NCBI GenBank assembly: GCA_039566865.1
Contig: CM076952.1
Location: forward strand, 14,962,501 to 15,026,500
Direction of reading: 5' to 3'
Length of the DNA stretch: 64,000 bases
From: Aurelia coerulea
Lineage: Eukaryota > Cnidaria > Scyphozoa > Semaeostomeae > Ulmaridae
Below the pieces are notes generated by a model. It did not search any database. It was not told the origin of the DNA and saw nothing but the letters and a program-made list of their open reading frames with translations. The translations under genes and the position numbers were made by a program. Each line of letters starts with the position of its first letter. Within the stretch, counting starts at the first letter, position 1. Of the stretch, positions 23,255 through 34,479 are shown piece after piece.

Positions 23255-24205
23255 AATTGACTAAGGAGGAGCTCTCTAAGTAGATAAACTAATCGAGAGA
23301 GAGCCCCCCCCCCCTCCCCACAAAAAACAAAACAAAGAAACTAAAAAGATTTTATTAAAACAAAGACAGATGATAACCAAATGATAACCAAATGATAACA
23401 CCTCATGGGATAAAGTTATATGTGTGTTTAATCAAGCTTATGTGTGTATAATGTTTATCAAACACCTACGAAAATAAAGACAAGGCAAAAGACCTTACCT
23501 AAATTTTTTATCAGCCATTTGATAACCATTTACGTTCCGTTCATAACTATGTATAACGTTGTTGATTATTGTTCTGACTGATTATCATTCGCTTACCTGC
23601 TGTATATAATATCGTATGAGCTAATTTGTTAGTTATTGTTTTGCTAATGCATTTATTGTTCTTGTTGTTGTTGTTTTAATTCATTCAATAGCTGTTAAAG
23701 TATACATGTATTAACTTGTACTAGGCTATTGTTTGAAAATGAAATCTTGAAATCTTGAAAATGAAATCTTGTGTGCAGGGAACAGTAGTTCTGGGAATAT
23801 GAGTCAATGAACAAAGTCTTTAATTGTGAACGAAATACTAAAACAGAGCTAGCAACACGTATAAAAAGTGGAAGAGTGTTCCAAAGAGAGTCCCAATCTT
23901 ATGAACAGGTGCATTAGGCTGAAAGTAATCATGAAAGCGTGAAGGAGATAGTTTATTGATAGATTTATAAAGAAAGGTTAAGATATTTAGGTGCAAAACA
24001 TCCTCAAGTTTCAAAATTTTTAATGACTGAAAGATTGGTGTGCTGGGAGAAGAGAAGGGTTCAAATTTAATACAACGCAGTATTTTTTTCTGAAGTCGGA
24101 AGAGTGGGTCCAAGCAGGAATCATAAGTCAGCCCCCATGCCAAGATCCCATAGTTGAGGAAGGATGAAAATAGCGAGTTGAAGAGAGAGATGAGAGTCGG
24201 CAAGG
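23255..24205 (-). mobile_element. LINE 3' fragment, interrupted by Copia
   Basis: On the minus strand, 24203 to about 23838 encodes the C-terminal RT part (SLFSSFLNYGILAWGL, LQKKILRCIKF, LKILKLEDVLHLNILTF) of the same family as the copy at 48245. The family 3' end with its poly-C/GAGAGAGCTC hairpin is at 23270-23310. Between them, 23320-23780 is extra AT-rich sequence with a repeated TGATAACCAAA motif that the 48-kb copy lacks. The upstream part of the frame is found on the other side of Copia at about 31526-31557 (GIFFKVRHY), so Copia landed inside this LINE. Confidence 0.7.
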
Positions 24206-24210
24206 GGACA

Positions 24211-24471
24211 TATTGGAAATATGATGATTATATCAAGATAATAATATTTTGTGTTTACCCCCGCATCCAGAGACAACAGATTTGATTGGATAAGAAAACA
24301 AAGGACCTATTTCATCGCATTGTGATTGGACGATAAAAGCTGTTGTTGCTGTTGTTATTAGCACGAGGTTGTTTTTGTAAAGTCTTCCTGTTTTTGTTTA
24401 TTCAAGTTTTATGATTCGGTAGAAAATGGCGTGACACTTTTTGTAGCAAAAAGGTCTGCAAAATTCTAACC
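24211..24471 (+). repeat. Copia 5' LTR
   Basis: Starts TATTGGAAATATGATG (consensus presumably TGTTGG) and ends AAATTCTAACC directly before the primer-binding site. It matches 31268-31520 along its whole length. Promoter and transcription start are expected inside but no TATA box was confirmed. Confidence 0.88.
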
Positions 24472-24485
24472 GGTTATGGGCCCAG
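24472..24485 (+). promoter_or_regulatory. primer-binding site, internal initiator tRNA-Met half
   Basis: GGTTATGGGCCCAG is complementary to the anticodon stem-loop of eukaryotic initiator tRNA-Met (CTGGGCCCATAACC), not to its 3' end. Drosophila copia is known to prime from such a tRNA fragment cut in the anticodon loop. The site begins right after the LTR, as required. Confidence 0.8.
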
Positions 24486-24580
24486 GACATGCAGAATTGT
24501 TTGTGGGCAATACTCTAGCAGACGTGATGTTTGTTTGTATTCGTTTGAAAACAAATTGTGATTGTGAAGCATGAAGAATC

Positions 24581-25886
24581 ATGGCGGAGATCACGAAGAT
24601 CGAACCGTTGAACGGAAAAAATTATCAGTCATGGAAATACAACATGAAGCTTGTTGTGATGGAACGTGGCTTGTGGGGATTTACTCAAGAAGGGCAAGAA
24701 GTAGCTCCAGGCGATGGAGAGTCAGCTGCTCTGAGGAATGCGTACAGATTACGTTCGGACAAGGCCTACTCATTGATCGCTTTGAGTGTCGAGAACAATT
24801 TGCAAGTGCACATTGCCTCAACTGTCAACCCGAAGGCGGCGTGGGACATTTTACAGCATCATTTTGAATTTGTATTGATACCACAAACTGTGTGTTTGAA
24901 TCGTAAATTTTATGCAGCCAGCATGAAGGAAAATGATGATTTGATGGAGCATATTACCTATATGACTTCCCTTGACGAGCAGTTACGTAAAATGAAAGAG
25001 GATATTTCGTCGAAGAAATTTGCAACTGTTATCCTTGGTAGCTTACCCGAGTCATACGATAATTTTATGACGAGTTTAAATGCAAGAAATGCAGAAGAAA
25101 TAGAGTGGGATGATATCAAAGGATTACTGGCTGAAGAATTTATCAAACATAAAAAGAAGAAAGAAAAACATTCTTTTGACAATGCTTTGTTTGTCAAAAG
25201 AGGTGCAACCTTTACCAGAGGGAGAGGTCAAGCACATGGTGGTAGAGGAAATAATTCTCGTAGAGGCTCATATGGTGGTAAACCATTTTCATTCAGTCCA
25301 GGAGCAGTCCAGGAGCAACAGCACCGTGACGATTGGAGAGATGCAAAAGGGCCTAGATGTTTTAAGTGCAATCAATTTGGTCACAGTGTGAAGAACTGTC
25401 CACAGAATAAGAGAAATGCTGCAAGAAATGAACATTCAAACATTGCTGAAAAGAGTTTATCTGATGATGGCAATTTTGAAGATATGGCATTATTGTCGAG
25501 CGCAACAAATCGTACCAATGAGTGGTTTGTTGATTCTGGTGCAACTAAACATATGACGTTTGACAGAAGTATCATGATAAACTTGGTTAAATATGAGCAT
25601 CCACTGAAAATATACTTGGGAAGCACAACTGTATTGGCTCAAGGTGAAGGGAAAGTAAGGCTTCCCACATGTGATGGCTCTGATGATGTTTTTCTCGCCT
25701 TACATAAAGTATTGTTTGTACCCAAACTGACAAAGAACTTATTGTCAGCAGAAGTTCGTTTTGATAAGGAGAAGTGCAATGTGTTCAAGGATGGTAGGAA
25801 AATTACCATTGGACATGTTTTAGATGGCAAGCTGTATAGAGTAAACACTCCAGAATTTGCTCAATTTTCAACAGCATCAAACGTAC
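24581..25886 (+). pseudogene. Copia Gag and protease
   Basis: An open frame of about 435 codons starts at ATG 24581 (MAEITKIEPLNGKNYQSWK, a gag N-terminal pattern). It has a Gly/Arg-rich segment near residues 205-235, a CCHC zinc knuckle CFKCNQFGHSVKNC at residue ~260, and the aspartic protease motif WFVDSGATKH with the catalytic Asp at residue 318. The frame is intact until the inserted element at 25887, whose sequence supplies a stop at 25898-25900. The protein part after the insertion starts in the matching frame at 27868, so the frame was open when the element inserted. Gag packages the RNA; the protease matures the polyprotein. Confidence 0.85.
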
Positions 25887-27859
25887 AGTCTTCGTCATAA
25901 GAAAATAGTCATGTGTGTGGCAAATCACACGCATAATTTTGTCCATGCGTGCGATTCACACTTCTACCTACGTTAATGGTTTCCAGATGGTAACAATTTC
26001 AGAAGCATACCAACACCACAGTACCTGGATAACTCAAAATTAGTTATTGCAAAATACCCCGTATCTTGGAAAATTTATTATCCCTTTAGTTTGGAATAAT
26101 ATATAGGAAACATGATAACTCAAATACATCTCTGTCTCTCTTGAGAGCTCGAGTTGTTTATCACCTGCACTGATTATATGCATTGCAGCAACTACAACCA
26201 GGACTCATGATCAAACTTGTATCCAAGATGAAAGCATTACATAGACGGTCTAAGGCACTGTTTCCACCCATCCGTTTTCGCTAGTTTTGGTTCGTGTCCG
26301 TTTTTCTTCACCAAAAAGTCGTTCCTATCATATTCTTGTTGTAACAAACATGGAACATTGGCATTATACAAATATCTTCATGAATTCCTTTTTGATTCGT
26401 TGTCTGTGTTTCTATTTGAAAGATCTGTTCCTAATGCGTTTTGCTTTGAAACTGTTCCGTTTTTAAAACTTCCACGTTCAACAGCTTTTCTTGAAAGCTC
26501 CTTCTTTACCCTTCTTCGATCTTTGAAGAGATGCGCAAAAGGGTTTACCAGGAAAACGGTTTTAGATTTCGCGATTCGGGATTTTGTAAAAAGAGATGGT
26601 ATTTTGGGTATCCAGAAAAATAAGATCACAATTCATTGTCATTCTCATAACGGGAACTCTATGGAAGAAAACTCCGTAGAGGCGGCACCAACTGTGAAAA
26701 AGTTAGATGGACCAGGAAGGAATTTAACAAACAGCAAGTCAGGTATACTCTTGAGAAAACTACAGTAGGTAGAATTGGACAAACGTTGTATACGGCCAGT
26801 TTTACTTGCCAGTCTAGGATATAATGGGCTGAACATTTCCAAAGTCAACAGTCCATTCCCTGCCACCCCTACTGCTTTGCAGTGGAAATTTCTCTCCATC
26901 ACATTTTAACAACAGGAGATTTTTCTCCCATTTCAAAGGAAATTGAGCAGTAAAAAACGGCAACAAAGCTATCAAATTGTAACATCGATGTCATAAAACA
27001 GCTACCACGCAGTGCTCTATCATGAAAACCTAAAGCAGTTAGTCGCCAATGATTGTCTTACAGAATGGGCTGTGGCTTTTCAAGGGTATTTTTTGCACAA
27101 TCATCGAAAGAAGAAACAGTAATGGGTGTTTAAGTGATCTGCTGCTGCAAATCATCCTTTGATCAATTGAAAATAATATTGACTACTGACAAAAATCTTG
27201 TGATTTGCGTATGAAATTTTGACAGTATGAAATCTTCTGTCGACCTTCATTGTTGAGATTTCTTGCAATCTAATATCGACAAAGATCTTGAAAAGACAAA
27301 TAACAGCACTACTGTATTATTCGTTTGCACTTCTCTAATTCAGTAACATCGTGTAACATAACATCGTGTAACATAGACTTGGCACGTTCTTTTGTAATGT
27401 GCTGCACAAATCTCGCCACAAACTTGCAAACTTTAGAAAGGCGTTTCAGTACGTTATTTTCCTTCCTTCTCTAACTTGTAAGTCTTCCTAATGACCACGT
27501 TCTTTAATCCGTTAATGACTTTGCATCATCTTTATCTAAGTTGAATTGATTGTTGCACTTAATCAATTGGGAAAACCGGAAATCAGAATTACCCAAGTTC
27601 TTGACCTCTTGGTACCCTACCACAGAACACAGGGGCAACAAGGAAGTAGATTTAAGTTGCAGCGATTACGATCGCAAATGAAAGAAGATCGCGATAAAAA
27701 CATTTCTTTTCTAATAGTTCAACAAATAGGATATTTTCAGAAGGCAAAAAATAATTGTCAAACATCTGACTCATGCGTGCGATGAATCGCTCGCATTATC
27801 GGCTCCATGTGTGTGCCAATGCGTGCCCGTGCGATCGCACGCATTAAACGACGAAGACT
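25887..27859. mobile_element. 2-kb non-autonomous element inside Copia
   Basis: Ends AGTCTTCGTC and GACGAAGACT are exact inverted repeats. AAACGTAC (25879-25886) and GAACGTAC (27860-27867) form an 8-bp target duplication with one mismatch. 8 bp suits hAT. Both ends carry subterminal repeats CATGCGTGCGAT and GTGTGTGGCAAATCACACGC, typical transposase-binding clusters. The only sizeable frame (26358-26768) has no recognisable domain. It splits Copia between protease and integrase. Confidence 0.8.
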
Positions 27860-27867
27860 GAACGTAC

Positions 27868-28530
27868 CATCGATAGTATGGCATGAGAGATTGGGACATT
27901 TAAATCAGGACTATGTTAATAAATTGAAGAAGAAAAATCTTGTTACTAGTATGAAGATTGATGATAGTGTCTCTTTTGAGAAGAATTGCAAATCGTGTGC
28001 TCTTGGGAAAATGCATAAACAGTGTTCCACTAAAAGGAGTCAGACTCGAGCAACTCAACCAATGGAGCTTATACACACTGATATATGTGGTCCAATGCAA
28101 GTTGAATCTATGGGTGGTAGTCGATATATTGATGTTTACTGATGATTATTCGAGATACACTACTGTTTACTTTCTGAAGAGTAAAGATGAAGCCCTATCA
28201 AAATTCAAAGAATTTGTTAACTTGGTAGAAAAACAGACTGGACGTCGTGTAAAGAAGCTTAATATTTTTGCTAACAAAGGAGAGAAGAATGTCAAAGTTA
28301 TTCGAAGTGATAATGGAGGAGAATACACTTCAAAGAAATTTGCTGAGTATTGTGGAGAGAAGGGGATTTCTCATCAGTTTACGAATCCTTACAGTCCTGA
28401 ACAAAATGGAATTTCTGAAAGATTAAATCGTACAATCATTGAAGCAACAAGATCAATGATTCATCATGCAAAGTTACCATTACAATTCTGGGAAGAAGCA
28501 GTTAACACAGCAGTTTATTTACATAATTGA
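27868..28530 (+). pseudogene. Copia integrase, zinc and catalytic domains
   Basis: The GAG-pre-integrase/HHCC region begins WHERLGHLN and continues with CKSCALGKMHK. A 1-bp shift near 28130 moves to the frame with the DDE core: TDDYSRY (first Asp), IRSDNGGEY (second Asp) and SPEQNGISERLNRT (Glu). All three catalytic acids are present. The frame ends at TGA 28528-28530, where the family has Arg (CGA to TGA, a CpG transition). It inserted the cDNA into chromosomes. Confidence 0.82.
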
Positions 28531-28890
28531 AGTCCTACTGTAGCATTGAAGGATAAAACTCCTTTCGAATGTTGGTTTGAAAAGAAACCTGACATTTCTA
28601 ATCTACGAGTATTTGGATGTGTTTGTTACATGCATGTTCCAGATGGTCAACGTCGAAAGTTGGATCCAAAGTCGAGCAAAGGAATCTTTGTTGGTTATCC
28701 TGAAGGTACAAAAGGATATAAATTGTATGATCCAAGGAAGGAAAAGTTTATTTGAAGCAGAAATGTTTTGTTCTATAAAGATAAGTTCTATTATCCTGAT
28801 TCAGAAGCTAAATCAGATGATGTCACAAAGATCGTGTTTCCAGAAGAAGATGATGATATTGAAAGCATAATCGAGCATCCTATTGATTTC
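28531..28890 (+). pseudogene. Copia integrase C-terminal region
   Basis: Frame resumes with TPFECWFEKKPDISNLRVFG and continues SSKGIFVGYPEGTKGYKLYD, the conserved block downstream of the Copia integrase core. It stops at TGA 28753-28755 and reopens with RNVLFYKDKFYYPDS. An acidic linker leads to the RT. It is broken by two stops and a later shift near 28890. Confidence 0.75.
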
Positions 28891-28895
28891 GAGAA

Positions 28896-30139
28896 TTGCC
28901 TGAGGCACAAGAGGACATCGAGCCAGTGGGAGAAAGAAGTGAAGATAATCCTGTGAAGGCGACGTATGAAGAGACATTCATGCAACAAGTCAGAAATATA
29001 GGAGTAAAGAGAGAGCGAAAGCCTCCAAAAAGATTAATTGAAGAGATTTCAAATCATGCTGAACACTGTTTTATGGCAGAATCGTTAATATCAGAATCTG
29101 ATGAACCAAAGTCTCTTAATGAAGCTTTGAATGGTGAACATTCTGATCAATGGAAGGAAGCTATGGATTCTGAATATTCTTCTTCATTGAAGAATAAAAC
29201 GTGGGAATTAGTACCACCACCAGAAGGAAAGAACATTGTTGGTTCACGCTGGATTTTAAAAGTCAAGCGTGATGCAGATGGATCATTAGATCGGTTTAAA
29301 GCAAGACTTGTCGCTCAAGGTTATTCACAAACCAAAGGAGTGAATTATGATGAAGTTTTCTCACCAGTTGCAAGATATTCTGCTATAAGATAATTACTTG
29401 CATTTGCAAATATACATGATCTTGAGGTACATCAAATGAATGTGAAAACTGCTTTTCTCAATGGATCAATAGACTCTGAGATTTTCATGGCACAACCAGA
29501 GGGATACGTTGATGCAGATAAACTAAACTATGTTTGTAAACTAAACAAGAGTATTTATGGGCTCAAACAATCAGCTCGTTGTTGGAACTCTACTCTTGAT
29601 CAGTATTTGAAATTGTGTGGTTATCGTAAGACAATGCTGATGGCTGTATTTACATCAAGTTAATCAGGTAGGCAGATGGACATATCAGTTTTGTTATACT
29701 TGCTGTTTATGTTGATGATATTATTCCAGTATCGAATGATATTTCTATGCTCAATGCAGAAAAGGAATCATTGTGTCGCAGATTTGAGATGGTTGGTAAA
29801 GGAGAAGCACATCATGTTCTTGGAATGTCGATCAAGCGAGACAGGAAAGCAAAGACTTTGTTTATAAGTCAACCAAAGTATCTGGAAAATGTGCTGCAAC
29901 GTTTTGGGATGGAAGATTGCAAACCGGCCTCAACTCTGACTGAACCGGGGAAAAAGTTTCAAAAGTTGTCAAATGGTGAAGAGTCCTTTGATACCCAAAC
30001 GTATCAACAAATAATGGGATGTCTAACGTATGCATCAACTGCTACAAGGCCTGATATTTCAGCAGCAGTTGGAATTTTATCTCGTTACATGTCAAATCCA
30101 AGCAAAGATCATTGGATAGCTGTTAAGCGAATGTTATGA
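28896..30139 (+). pseudogene. Copia reverse transcriptase
   Basis: Blocks in order: SLNEALNGEHSDQWKEAMDS, GSRWILKVKRDADGS, FKARLVAQGYSQTKGVNYDE (28896-29393), a TAA, then the motif A region HQMNVKTAFLNG (29430 on), IYGLKQSARCWN, a frameshift near 29640, YVDD at 29708-29719, then KYLENVLQRFGMEDCKP and YQQIMGCLTYASTATRPDI to a TGA at about 30137. Motif A has Asn (AAT 29439-29441) in place of the catalytic Asp, while YVDD is kept. The TGA at 30137-30139 replaces an expected Arg before YWKGT. Confidence 0.85.
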
Positions 30140-30667
30140 TACTGGAAAGGGACATTGAATTATGGACTTAGATTCTCTGATAGTGAGAATGATAAAGTTG
30201 TTGGTTTTGCTGATGCAGATTGGGCAGGTGATGTTGATTCACGCTGTTCAACATCTGGATATGTTTTTCAAATTGGAAGCTGTACTGTGAGTTGGTGCAG
30301 TAGAAAGCAAGCTACTGTAGCAAAATCTACTACTGAAGCTGAGTATGTGTCATTGAGTCTTGCAACTCAAGAAGCTATCTGGTTACGTCGATTGATGATT
30401 GATCTTGGAAACAGAATTATTTTACCTACTTTGATTTACGAGGATAATCAAGGAGCGATACAGCTTTCAAGAAATCCAAGGTTTCATAACAGAACAAAGC
30501 ACATTGATGTTTGCTATCATTTTGTTCGGGAAAGAGTAACATCAACTGAAAATATTGTTAATTATTGTCCTACTCAGGATATGGTGGCAGACATTATGAC
30601 GAAAGGACTGCCAAAAGCTACTTTTGAAAAGTTTAGAAACTTATTAGGAGTTTATAGCATTGTTTAG
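30140..30667 (+). pseudogene. Copia RNase H domain
   Basis: The frame is open to TAG 30665-30667 and keeps the RNase H acids: FADADWAGD, STTEAEYVSL and YEDNQGAI. It ends with the Copia tail ..HIDVCYHFVRERV and DIMTKGLPKATFEKFR. It degrades the RNA strand during cDNA synthesis. This is the best-preserved part of the element. The foldback at 30671 begins four bases after the stop. Confidence 0.85.
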
Positions 30668-30670
30668 CTA

Positions 30671-31218
30671 CCGGGTGTCCCAAAAAAAGTACTCCCGTTT
30701 GAAAAATCGCCAAAATTTGATTACACGACCGATCTTCAATTTTCTTTTTTTGTCAAGAAGATCAAGGGCCAAATTATTTTTCCAGACATAGCTGATTTTG
30801 TAATTGCTTTCAAAAATTGGCAAATGTGGCTCTTTTTGGGGCTACCTGGTTTTGAATCATACTGCAAAAAAGCACTGATGATTGCCAGATCAATTTCTTT
30901 GCGCATGTAAAGCTTCTAGTTTGGTCATAAATGACAGAAAGAAATGCGCTTTATCATTGGAGACTTCAATGATGGTAAAACATCTGAAAATTTTTTACTT
31001 GAAGGTAAGATTGAGTATTTTGCTTAAAAAGTATGGCTCAAAATAAGGGCTTTCAATGTGTAGTTTTTCTACCTTGCTGTACCAAAATCAAACATTTTAT
31101 CATCTATGAATATTTTTGGATCTTTGACAAAACAACTGAAAAAGAAAATTTTATCAAAGGTTTGATAATCAATTTTTTGTGATTTTTTAAACAGGAGTAC
31201 TTTTTTTGGGACACCCGG
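30671..31218. mobile_element. foldback element B, CCGGGTG ends, TA target
   Basis: TA at 30669-30670 and 31219-31220. Ends CCGGGTGTCCCAAAAAAAGT and its complement at 31199-31218. The arms continue as imperfect inverted copies (AATTTTCTTTTT...AAAGAAAATT and beyond) through most of the 548 bp. It lies between the Copia RNase H stop and the polypurine tract. Non-coding. Confidence 0.78.
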
Positions 31219-31256
31219 TATATATACTGTTGGTTTTAGATTTTTTGATACAATCA

Positions 31257-31267
31257 TCAAGTGGGAG
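31257..31267 (+). promoter_or_regulatory. Copia polypurine tract
   Basis: A purine-rich AAGTGGGAG run directly upstream of the 3' LTR, the expected position and composition for the plus-strand DNA primer. Confidence 0.7.
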
Positions 31268-31520
31268 AGTTGGAAATATGATGATTATATCAAGATAATA
31301 ATATTTTGTGTTTCCAGAGACAATAGATTTGATTGGATAAGAAAACAAAGGACCTATTTCATTGCATTGTGATTGGACGATAAAAGCCATTGTTGCTGTT
31401 GTTATTAGCACGAGGTTGTTTTTGTATTTAGTCTTCCTGTTTTTGTTTATTCAAGTTTTATGCTTCGGTAGAAAATGGTGTGACACTTTTTGTAGCAAAA
31501 AGGTCTGCGAAATTCTAACA
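31268..31520 (+). repeat. Copia 3' LTR
   Basis: Collinear with the 5' LTR, ends AATTCTAACA, followed by the GGACA target duplication (31521-31525). It has several substitutions and one 8-bp difference relative to the 5' copy. Confidence 0.88.
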
Positions 31521-31525
31521 GGACA

Positions 31526-32606
31526 TAGTGCCGCACTTTGAAGAAAATACCAGCACCCTAACCTTCAGATGTGCCAGAACATACTTTAGAATGAGCTCCT
31601 CTGCACAAAAATCAAAGGATGCAAACTGGTTCAGGAGATGTTGTCAGTTCAATTTTATAAAAGATCCACTGGCCAAAAATGAGATCAAAAATCTTGAACT
31701 GTAATACGAATGGAAGCTTAAACTCTCAAAAAAATATCCCTGAATAGCAATATCTACAGAACACATTTGCATGGTGACAAATGGAGTGCAACAAAACAAC
31801 ACAACGTATTTGTATCAACAAAATCGAAATTTATATCATTAAACTGATTTAAAGATCCTAATTTATAACACGCTCCGCTACTTCACATACAAGTCCATCC
31901 TGTGATCATTATTTTGCCAGTTTCAATCAGAATTTAGGCCATAACAACAAAGGCCTAGCCTTCCACTGCTTTACATCGATCACATCTGTCAATTTGAATT
32001 GGTAGGCCTAACCAAGATTAAGGACCGCAGTACAGACTAGCCGATTCTCGCCACTGTATTTCGGCGTAGAAAATTTCGTTCACGAATGTGATATAATGTC
32101 TGTTGCAAAGACTGATAGCGTGACACACCAAATGGAAGGGGTTTTCTATGTTATTGAAAGAATTCAAAAGCTTCGAGCAACGCAAACCAGCCAACTAAAA
32201 ATGGCCTACCCACTGCCTTCTAGGCTAAAACGCATGCCATCCGGCGGGGAGCGAAGCAATCACTCACGATAGCCAAGTAAAATGCATCGAGTTAATTGGA
32301 TCTTACCTTGGATACCTTTGTGCGGGGTAGATGTTTCCTTCAAATAGCGACAGTGCTAATTACGATCTTTGGGTGAAAATAAGTCGTTTTCGGTTGTGTT
32401 TTCTGTTCTTCGGCCTACCCAGATGAAGCCACTGTAATGCTTCGATTGAAGAAGCCCTCGGACAGTCTTGATCAAAAGAATGGATTTGTGCGCAGCTTCC
32501 TACGCATCATTAGAAACAATTAAAGCGGATATGACGTAGCGCGGAAATTGATAGAGGGCGCGCAGTCATCATTGCCTTCATAACCATTGCTTCATACACT
32601 TCATAA
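31526..32606. other. short LINE continuation, then no feature
   Basis: 31526-31557 read on the minus strand continues the LINE frame broken by Copia. The rest, to the hAT MITE at 32615, is AT-rich with no coding frame, repeat or RNA gene that I recognise. Confidence 0.45.
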
Positions 32607-32614
32607 CCGGCTTA

Positions 32615-32929
32615 CAGTGGCGGATTTAGGGGGGGGGGCAAGTGGGGGCAATTGCCCCCCCTTCACGATGAAAACTCAGCTTGGCGCCCCTCTTTTGGCG
32701 AGAAAAGCGCCCCTCTTCCTGACTCTAACGCGTAATTTTTCAACTGTTTCGATTTAAATATGGGGGAAACATATAACTCAAGGCGTTATTTAGCAGTAAA
32801 TCAAAGAATTTTCTTTGAAAAGCGTCCAAAAAATTTTTGCGCGCCTTCGGCGCGCTCAATTTCTGTCGTATATTTGGCGCCCACTTTGCAAGTTGCCCCC
32901 CCTTCAACTTCGGGCTGGATCCGCCCCTG
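32615..32929. mobile_element. hAT MITE, 315 bp, perfect 8-bp target duplication
   Basis: Ends CAGTGGCGGAT and ATCCGCCCCTG. CCGGCTTA is duplicated exactly at 32607-32614 and 32930-32937. Internal GCGCCCCTCTT repeats and poly-G/C runs. Open frames across it are incidental. The exact duplication indicates a fairly recent insertion. Confidence 0.88.
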
Positions 32930-32937
32930 CCGGCTTA

Positions 32938-33306
32938 GATCGAAATGTCGTGTTTTAATCATACTCTGTTCATAGAATCCTGTTCATGGCTCAGTGGGTG
33001 ATAAATCTATACTTGATCTATGAGTTTTTCAAGTGGTGTCGAAGAATCATTGATGATTTCTAGTGCTTCAATAGCCAGATTTTTCCGGGCCTAGAGTTTA
33101 ATACATGTTTATTTTGAAAATGCTCATTTTAGACCCAAACTACCCCCACCTTACCCTACTGGACAAGAGTCACAAGAGGTTCGTATTTCTAATACATACA
33201 GGGAGGTTCATTCTCCTTTTCCGAACTCCGCACTCACTGGACGACAGAGTCTGCACGCAGGCAAGTGCACACATGGACTTGCCCAAATCTCGCTGACCAA
33301 AGAGCG
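32938..33306. other. no feature seen
   Basis: Short AT-rich spacer between two hAT-type insertions. Confidence 0.4.
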
Positions 33307-33484
33307 CAGGGGCGGACTGGCAGTATAATTAGGGCCCGGGCAATTCAGCCATAAAGGGGCCCAATACTGAAGGCGAGCGAAGCGAGCATAAATATATTGG
33401 GGGGCCAAATAACTTCCAAAAAATTTTTGTGGACACATTTCTTAGATTGGTTTAACGCATTGAAATCATTTCTAGTGATTTTAA
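33307..33484. mobile_element. hAT-type left end, outer element, incomplete
   Basis: Starts CAGGGGCGGACTGGCAG and carries a GGCGAGCGAAGCGAGC block, common inside these elements. It continues to the insertion point of the next element at 33485-33492. A matching right end with duplicated AAAGAGCG was not found beyond 36071, so the outer copy is truncated or rearranged. Confidence 0.5.
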
Positions 33485-33989
33485 TGGTCTATCCGGGGCG
33501 GACTGGCCAGTCGGGCTACCGGGCGATCGCCCGGTGGGCCCTCTCATGAATATCCAAAAATTAGTTTTGTTAGTTTGATTTTACAATGAAAAACCAATTT
33601 AACTAGCTTGGTTGGGGCCCTCTTTATCAGCTGCTGCGCTAAGGCTCTCTCGGTGCCTGGCTTCGCCAGTTGTTATTCAAGGCAATTTCTCTCATATAGC
33701 ATTACTGAAGGGCACAGTTACCTATTCGGGGCCCCGTGTGCACTTTGATGCCGTGAAAAATAGCGTCACATTCATGGGACGAATAGCATTTTTGAGTTTG
33801 AATCTACCTCAATGGATACCAACGAAAAGAGTCTTTAGATTAAATCAAGATGGTGATGGATAGAAATAACACACAAGTAAATAATACTTTAAGCAGCACT
33901 TCATTTTCCAACGCTATGAGGCCCTGCCCATATATACACGAAATACATCGAGCCAAGGGCCCACTAGTCCTAATAGTAAATGTAGCACT

Positions 33990-34453
33990 GCTGAGAACCC
34001 TTTTTCTGATGCACATCCGTAGTGTGACAGGATGCCTCTCTGCTATTGTTAAACATAAAAAGAGTTGGCAGTGGGAGGAAGCTGGTCGAAAAGGAATTCA
34101 AGGCTTTAATACTTTTTTGCAAAGAGCAAAGAATATTAATGAAAATAAATGATAAATTTTCACAGATATTTGTCGAGAGAATTTCGGAGGCTTATTGACC
34201 TTTATTGGTGACAAAGTAGACTGTTGAGAACCCTTTTTCTGATGCACATCCGTAGTGTGACAGGATGCTTCTCTGCTATTGTTAAACATAAAAAGAGTTG
34301 GCAGTGGGAGGAAGCTGGTCGAAAAGGAATTCAAGGCTTTAATACTTTTTTGCAAAGAGCAAAGAATATTAATGAAAATAAATGATAAATTTTCACAGAT
34401 ATTTGTCGAGAGAATTTCGGAGGCTTACTGACCTTTATTGGTGACAAAGTAGA
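33990..34453. repeat. 232-bp tandem duplication inside hAT element
   Basis: Two almost identical units (about 33990-34221 and 34222-34453), each starting at TGAGAACCCTTTTTCTGATG and ending with GACAAAGTAGACT. Few differences, so more recent than the host element. Confidence 0.85.
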
Positions 34454-34479
34454 CTTTATATTTGTTGTAAAGACATATA

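Larger units (their letters stand above)
24211..31520 (+). mobile_element. full-length Copia (Ty1/copia) LTR retrotransposon, decayed
   Basis: Two LTRs (24211-24471, 31268-31520) lie inside a perfect 5-bp target duplication GGACA (24206-24210, 31521-31525). The order inside is primer-binding site, gag with zinc knuckle, protease, integrase, reverse transcriptase, RNase H, polypurine tract. Integrase before RT defines Ty1/copia. Without its two internal insertions (25887-27859 and 30671-31218) it is about 4.8 kb, a normal Copia size. Frameshifts, stops and a motif A change show it is inactive. LTR divergence includes an 8-bp indel (ACCCCCGC present only in the 5' LTR near 24256). Confidence 0.92.

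Noticed and set aside
26358..26768. 136-codon frame inside the 2-kb insert as a transposase
   Set aside because: No transposase motif, and composition like background.
33612..33863. 83-codon plus frame inside the hAT element
   Set aside because: Too short and without a BED, Ribonuclease-H-like or hATC motif; not a transposase.
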